This document shows, one piece after another, positions 31,785-36,199 of a stretch of DNA of 36,199 bases. Position 1 is the first letter of the stretch. Every line of letters begins with the position of its first letter. Source of the stretch: Paracoccaceae bacterium (GTDB taxonomy: Bacteria; Pseudomonadota; Alphaproteobacteria; Rhodobacterales; Rhodobacteraceae); assembly GCA_007121115.1 (NCBI GenBank), contig SKMI01000240.1:1-36199 (forward strand), in the 5' to 3' direction. Made by a program: the position numbers and the translations under genes. Under the pieces are notes generated by a model, which was not told the DNA's origin, ran no database searches, and worked only from the letters and a program-made list of their open reading frames with translations.

Positions 31785-33194
31785 TCAGGCCGCCGCCTGC
31801 ATCAACCCGCGTTCGCTCAGGATGTCGTGCGTCTCGTCCAGCGCCTTGCGCGCGCGGGACACCACCTCATCCAGATCGGCGGGGGTGATCACCAGCGGCG
31901 GGGCGATGATCATGCGGTCGGCGACATGGCGCATGACCAGGTTGTTGGCAAAACACCGCTCGCGGCAGATATACCCCACCGTCCCGGGGTCCGAGGCAAA
32001 GCGCGCCCGCGCCGCCTTGTCCGGGGTCAGCGCGATCGAGGCCATGAGCCCGCGACTCACCGCCTCGCCCACCAGCGGATGATCGGCGAGCCCCGCCCAG
32101 ACCTGCGCCAGATAGGGCGCGGTATGGTCGCGCACCCGCTCGACGATTCCTTCTTCCTCGATGATACGCAGGTTTTCCAGCGCCACGGCGGCGGCTACCG
32201 GATGGCCGGAATAGGTGTATCCGTGGTTGAACTCGTCCCCGGCGATGACCTCGGCCACTTCGTCGCAGACGATGGAACCACCGATGGGTGCGTAGCCGGA
32301 ACTTAGACCCTTGGCGATGGTCATGATATGCGGCTGGATTCCGTAGGACTGGCTGCCGAACCAGTGGCCCAGCCGTCCGAAGCCGGTGATCACCTCGTCA
32401 GCGATCAGCAGGATGTCGTGCTCGGCGCAGATGCGCTTGATCTCGGGCCAGTAGCTTTCCGGCGGAATGATCACCCCGCCCGCGCCCTGCACCGGCTCGG
32501 CGATGAAGGCGGCGACCTTGTCCGCGCCCAGCTCCGCGATCTTCGCCTCCAGTTGCCGCGCGCGTTCGATGCCGAACGCCTCCGGCGTCATGTCGCCGCC
32601 CTCCAGGAACCAGTTCGGCTGGTCGATATGCACGATGCCCGGGATCGGCATTCCCCCTTGCGCGTGCATCGCCGCCATCCCGCCGAGCGAGGCGCTGCCC
32701 ATGCTGGAGCCGTGATAGGCGTTGCGCCGGGCGATGATGACCTGCTTTTCCGGCTGGCCCTTGCGCGCCCAGTAGTGGCGCACCATGCGGATGTTGGTGT
32801 CATTCGCCTCGGACCCGCCCGAGGCGAAGAAGACGTGGTTCAGATCCCCGGGCGCCAGCGCCGCCAGCTTCTCGGCCAGCGCGATGGCGGGAACGTGGCT
32901 GGTCTGGAAGAAGGTGTTGTAATAGGGCAATTCGCGCATCTGCCGGGCGGCCACATCGGCGAGTTCGTGGCGGCCGTAGCCGATGTTGACGCACCACAGC
33001 CCGGACATCCCGTCGATCAGTTCCACCCCGTCGCTGTCTGTCAGGCGCACGCCCTCGGCCCGCGTGATGATCCGCGCGCCCTTCTCGGCCAGTTCGCCGT
33101 TGGCGGTGAACGGGTGCATGTGATGCGCCGCGTCGCGGGCCTGCAACTCGGCGGTGGGCGGGTGGTTGGCGATGGGGGCGGCAAGGCTGGACAT
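31785..33194 (-). CDS. class III pyridoxal-phosphate aminotransferase
   Basis: FFASGGSEANDTNIRMVRHYWARKGQPEKQVIIARRNAYHGSS, ILLIADEVITGFGRLGHWFGSQSYGIQPHIMTIAKGLSSGYAPIG (Lys motif); omega-amino acid/amine:pyruvate transaminase-like. Substrate not resolvable. Confidence 0.92.
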   Translation of the reverse strand: MSSLAAPIANHPPTAELQARDAAHHMHPFTANGELAEKGARIITRAEGVRLTDSDGVELIDGMSGLWCVNIGYGRHELADVAARQMRELPYYNTFFQTSHVPAIALAEKLAALAPGDLNHVFFASGGSEANDTNIRMVRHYWARKGQPEKQVIIARRNAYHGSSMGSASLGGMAAMHAQGGMPIPGIVHIDQPNWFLEGGDMTPEAFGIERARQLEAKIAELGADKVAAFIAEPVQGAGGVIIPPESYWPEIKRICAEHDILLIADEVITGFGRLGHWFGSQSYGIQPHIMTIAKGLSSGYAPIGGSIVCDEVAEVIAGDEFNHGYTYSGHPVAAAVALENLRIIEEEGIVERVRDHTAPYLAQVWAGLADHPLVGEAVSRGLMASIALTPDKAARARFASDPGTVGYICRERCFANNLVMRHVADRMIIAPPLVITPADLDEVVSRARKALDETHDILSERGLMQAAA

Positions 33195-33254
33195 GGGCAA
33201 GGCTCCGCAATTGGGATCAGGCAGCGAACCGGCGCGCGGATCACTTTGGCCCGA

Positions 33255-33300
33255 AGCATAGGATCAAACCCGACCGCGAACAATGTAATTTGATCAAATT
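33255..33300 (-). promoter_or_regulatory. candidate promoter plus palindromic operator for the aminotransferase
   Basis: Minus-strand TTGTTC-N17-TATGCT; perfect palindrome AATTTGATCAAATT at 33287-33300 and half-site GATCAAA at 33262-33268. Confidence 0.5.
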
Positions 33301-33419
33301 CTCCCCGCGCGCCCCCTTTCGCCGCCCGCAGCCCATTCCCCGGCAAGACCCTATTGCCACGGCCCCGCTTCATCTTGCTGAAAATACCCAAATGACCCGC
33401 CGCCCCAACGCGCGCGACC

Positions 33420-34097
33420 TCAGGACAAGGCTCCGCCGCCCGCGACCCCGAACAGCCCCGCATCAATCCCGGCGGCGATCTGGTCAACGCCCTGCTGTAC
33501 ATCGGCGCGCAGCGCGGCCTCCAGCGCCGCGCTGTCCCTCGCGTCCAGCGCCGCCAGCGCCAGCTTGTGGTTATCCGGCAGCACGATCCCCGACGGCCCG
33601 GTGCAGACCACCCGCAGCGACGGCCCCACCCGCAGCCAGAGCGAGCGCGCCAGCGCGTCGAGCACGGTGGACCCGGCGGCGGCGTAAAGCGTGAAGTGAA
33701 AGCGGTGGTTGGCGCGCAGATAGGCGGGCACGTCCCCGGCGGCGATGGCGGCATCCACCTGCGAATCGATCTCGCGCAACTGACTGGTCAGCGCGGGCGT
33801 TACGTTGGGCAGCGCCAGCGCGCCCAGCCGCGATTCGATGGCCGCGCGGGCAAAGCCCAGATCGGCCAGTTCGCGCCCGGAAAGCCGCGGCAGATGCACC
33901 CGGCGGTTGCCTTGAAGGGCCAGCGCGCCTTCGGCGATCAGGCGGCGCAGCGCCTCGCGCACCGGGGTCATGCCGAGGCCCAGCCGCGCCACCAGCCCCT
34001 CGATCGTCACCGCGTCCCCCGGTGCCAGTTGACCGAACAGCACCATGTCGCGCAGCCGTTCATAGGCGATCTGGTGGGCGGGCGCGCGACCGGGCAT
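33420..34097 (-). CDS. GntR-family (FCD) transcriptional regulator
   Basis: 225 aa; IAYERLRDMVLFGQLAPGDAVTIEGLVARLGLGMTPVREALRRLIAEGAL wHTH and HRFHFTLYAAAG FCD motif. Confidence 0.9.
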   Translation of the reverse strand: MPGRAPAHQIAYERLRDMVLFGQLAPGDAVTIEGLVARLGLGMTPVREALRRLIAEGALALQGNRRVHLPRLSGRELADLGFARAAIESRLGALALPNVTPALTSQLREIDSQVDAAIAAGDVPAYLRANHRFHFTLYAAAGSTVLDALARSLWLRVGPSLRVVCTGPSGIVLPDNHKLALAALDARDSAALEAALRADVQQGVDQIAAGIDAGLFGVAGGGALS

Positions 34098-34106
34098 GGC
34101 GCGCGC

Positions 34107-35087
34107 TCAGGGGATCAGCACCGTGGCGCCGGTGGTGGCGCGGGCCTCGAGCGCGCGGTGCGCCTCGGCCACCTGATCGAGCGGCCGCCGCGCGCCGATG
34201 GTGATCTTCACCTTGCCGCTTTCCACCATATCGAACAGGTGCCGCGCCATCTCCTGACAGCGGGCATGGTCGGCGATATGGGTAAACAGAGTGGGCCGCG
34301 TGATCTGGAGCGAGCCCTTGCCCGCCAGCAGGGCCAGATCCACGGGCGGCACCGGCCCCGAGGCATTGCCGAAGCTGATCATCATGCCCACGGGCCGCAG
34401 CGAATCGAGCGAGCCTTCGAACGTATCCCTGCCCACCGAATCCATCACCGCATCGACCCCGCGCCCGTCCGTAATCTCCTTCACGCGGGCCGCGAAATCC
34501 TCGGTCCGGTAGTTGATGGCGTGGGCGGCGCCGTGGTCCAGCGCCAGCGCGCATTTTTCGTCTGTGCCAGCGGTGCCGATCAGCGTTATCCCCAGCGCCC
34601 GGGCCCATTGGCAGGCGATCAGCCCCACGCCCCCGGCGGCGGCATGGAACAGCACCGTATCGCCCGCCTTCAGCGGCACCGTGCGGTGGAACAGGTATTC
34701 GACCGTCAGCCCCTGCAGCATCATCGCGGCGCCAGTCTCGAAATCGATCCCGTCGGGCAGCGGGCAGACCTGCGCGGCGGGCATGACGCGGGCCTCGGCA
34801 TAGGCGCCCGGCGGGGCGGCGGCATAGGCCACGCGGTCGCCCGGTTTCAGGTGGGTGACGCCGTCGCCCACGGCTTCAACCACGCCTGCGGCCTCCATCC
34901 CCAGGGGGTGCGGGAGCGCCAGCGGATAGAGCCCGGTGCGCTGATAGACATCGATGTAGTTCAGCCCGCAGGCGTGCTGGCGCAGACGGACCTCGCCCTT
35001 CCCCGGCGCGCCAACCTCGCGGTCCACCAGTTTCAGCACCTCCGGCCCGCCGGTTTCCTGGATGATGACGGCTCTCACGGTGCTCAT
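34107..35087 (-). CDS. zinc-free quinone oxidoreductase (MDR/QOR family)
   Basis: 326 aa; GLNYIDVYQRTGLYPLALPHPLGMEAAGVVEAVGDGV, AAAGGVGLIACQWARALG. Confidence 0.93.
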   Translation of the reverse strand: MSTVRAVIIQETGGPEVLKLVDREVGAPGKGEVRLRQHACGLNYIDVYQRTGLYPLALPHPLGMEAAGVVEAVGDGVTHLKPGDRVAYAAAPPGAYAEARVMPAAQVCPLPDGIDFETGAAMMLQGLTVEYLFHRTVPLKAGDTVLFHAAAGGVGLIACQWARALGITLIGTAGTDEKCALALDHGAAHAINYRTEDFAARVKEITDGRGVDAVMDSVGRDTFEGSLDSLRPVGMMISFGNASGPVPPVDLALLAGKGSLQITRPTLFTHIADHARCQEMARHLFDMVESGKVKITIGARRPLDQVAEAHRALEARATTGATVLIP

Positions 35088-36199
35088 GCGGGTCCTCCGT
35101 TGGTGAAGCGCTGCGCAAAGCGCGCACGCAGTTCGGCCTTTTGCACCTTGCCCATGGTGTTGCGCGGCAGCGCGGGCAGGATTTCGTAGGCCTTTGGCTG
35201 TTTGTAGCGCGCAAGCCGGTCCTGCAACAAGGCCTCCAGAGTGGCGGCGTCGGGGGCGGCCCCCTCGGACGGGACCACCACGCCCAGAACCGCCTCGCCG
35301 AAATCGGGGTGCGGGACGCCGATCACGGCGGACTCCAGCACGCCGGGGGCCTCGTCCAGCAGCAGCTCCACCTCCTTGGGGTAAACGTTGTAGCCGCCCG
35401 AGATGATCAGGTCCTTGGCCCGGCCCACGATGTGCAGGTAGCCGTCACCATCGAAGCGGCCCAGATCGCCGGTGATGAAGTAGCCGTTGGCGCGCTTCTC
35501 CTCGGCGGTCTTGTCGGGCATGTTCCAGTAACCGGCGAAGACATTCGGGCCGCGCACCTCGATCATGCCGGTTTCGCCCTGTGGCAGTTCGGTGCCGGTT
35601 TCGGGGTCAGTGACGATCACCTCCACTCCGGCCAGCGGCAGGCCCACGGTGCCCGCCCGGCGGTCCCCGTCATAGGGGTTCGAGGTGTTCATGTTGGTTT
35701 CCGTCATCCCGTAGCGTTCGAGGATGCGGTGCCCGGTGCGGGTGTGGAAGGCCTCGTGCGTCTCGGCCAGCAGCGGCGCGGAGCCGGAGGTGAAAAGCCG
35801 CATGTGCGCGACCAGCTCGCGGGTGAAGCGCGGGTCGGCCAGCAGGCGGGTGTAGAAGGTCGGCACCCCCATCATCGCCGTGGCGCGGGGCAGATCGGCG
35901 ATGACTGCATCCAGATTGAAACCCGGATGCAGCAGCATCGCGCCGCCGGTCAGCAACACCGTGTTGGTGGCCACGAACAGCCCGTGGGTGTGGAACACCG
36001 GCAGCGCATGCAGCAGCACATCCCGATCCGCGAAGCGCCAGGCGCGGGCCAGCACTTCGGCGTTGGACAAGAGGTTGCCGTGCGTCAGCATCGCCCCCTT
36101 CGACCGCCCCGTGGTGCCCGAGGTGTAGAGCAGCCCGGCCAGGTCGTTCACGTCCCGCGCCACCGGGGCGGTTTCGGGGGCGGCGGTCATGGCCTCGGC
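35084..36199 (-). CDS. malonyl-CoA synthetase-like AMP-forming acyl-CoA ligase (5' end outside window)
   Basis: DLAGLLYTSGTTGRSKGAMLTHGNLLSNA, ILERYGMTETNMNTSNPYDGDRRAGTVGLPLAGVEV, LPRNTMGKVQKAELR; MatB-like; the M at 36190 is internal. Confidence 0.85.
   Translation of the reverse strand, partial: AEAMTAAPETAPVARDVNDLAGLLYTSGTTGRSKGAMLTHGNLLSNAEVLARAWRFADRDVLLHALPVFHTHGLFVATNTVLLTGGAMLLHPGFNLDAVIADLPRATAMMGVPTFYTRLLADPRFTRELVAHMRLFTSGSAPLLAETHEAFHTRTGHRILERYGMTETNMNTSNPYDGDRRAGTVGLPLAGVEVIVTDPETGTELPQGETGMIEVRGPNVFAGYWNMPDKTAEEKRANGYFITGDLGRFDGDGYLHIVGRAKDLIISGGYNVYPKEVELLLDEAPGVLESAVIGVPHPDFGEAVLGVVVPSEGAAPDAATLEALLQDRLARYKQPKAYEILPALPRNTMGKVQKAELRARFAQRFTNGGPA

Noticed and set aside
31684-32082. 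Plus-strand ORF 31684-32082
   Set aside because: Starts inside the inverted-repeat element and is antisense to the aminotransferase.
33567-35189. 540-aa plus-strand ORF
   Set aside because: Antisense to GntR and quinone oxidoreductase genes, His/Arg/Gln-rich shadow frame.

Overview
This is a high-GC alphaproteobacterial chromosome segment, most likely Rhodobacterales judging by gene families and order. Most genes are on the minus strand. Positions 1-13.9 kb hold the nuo (complex I) operon in the order nuoA-B-C-D-E-[DUF5337-like]-F-[DUF5333-like]-G-[lipoprotein]-H-[coiled coil]-I-J-K-L-M, with nuoM truncated by the window edge. Upstream of it come hisD, a DUF2948-like gene, murA and a 58-aa basic ORF. 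These are followed by tRNA-Thr(GGT), an M32 carboxypeptidase, a ketopantoate-reductase-like gene, nusB-ribH-ribB(X), an enoyl-CoA hydratase, ccmH-ccmF, a GntR/FCD regulator, a HAD hydrolase, two small membrane proteins, a UbiH-type monooxygenase, divergent DUF6456-like and DUF6477-like genes, a class III aminotransferase, a second GntR/FCD regulator, a quinone oxidoreductase and a truncated malonyl-CoA synthetase. I saw no phage, transposon, CRISPR or obvious defence island. The best non-textbook signals are: (i) two related nested-hairpin intergenic elements (26439-26487 and 31661-31730) with compensatory stem changes and a G-tract loop, the second carrying a four-tract G-quadruplex motif; (ii) small accessory ORFs inserted at four consecutive nuo gene junctions; (iii) a perfect 14-bp palindrome AATTTGATCAAATT upstream of the aminotransferase; (iv) a RibB whose RibA-like domain lacks the GTP cyclohydrolase II zinc and catalytic motifs. 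Family names are recalled from sequence motifs without any database search.
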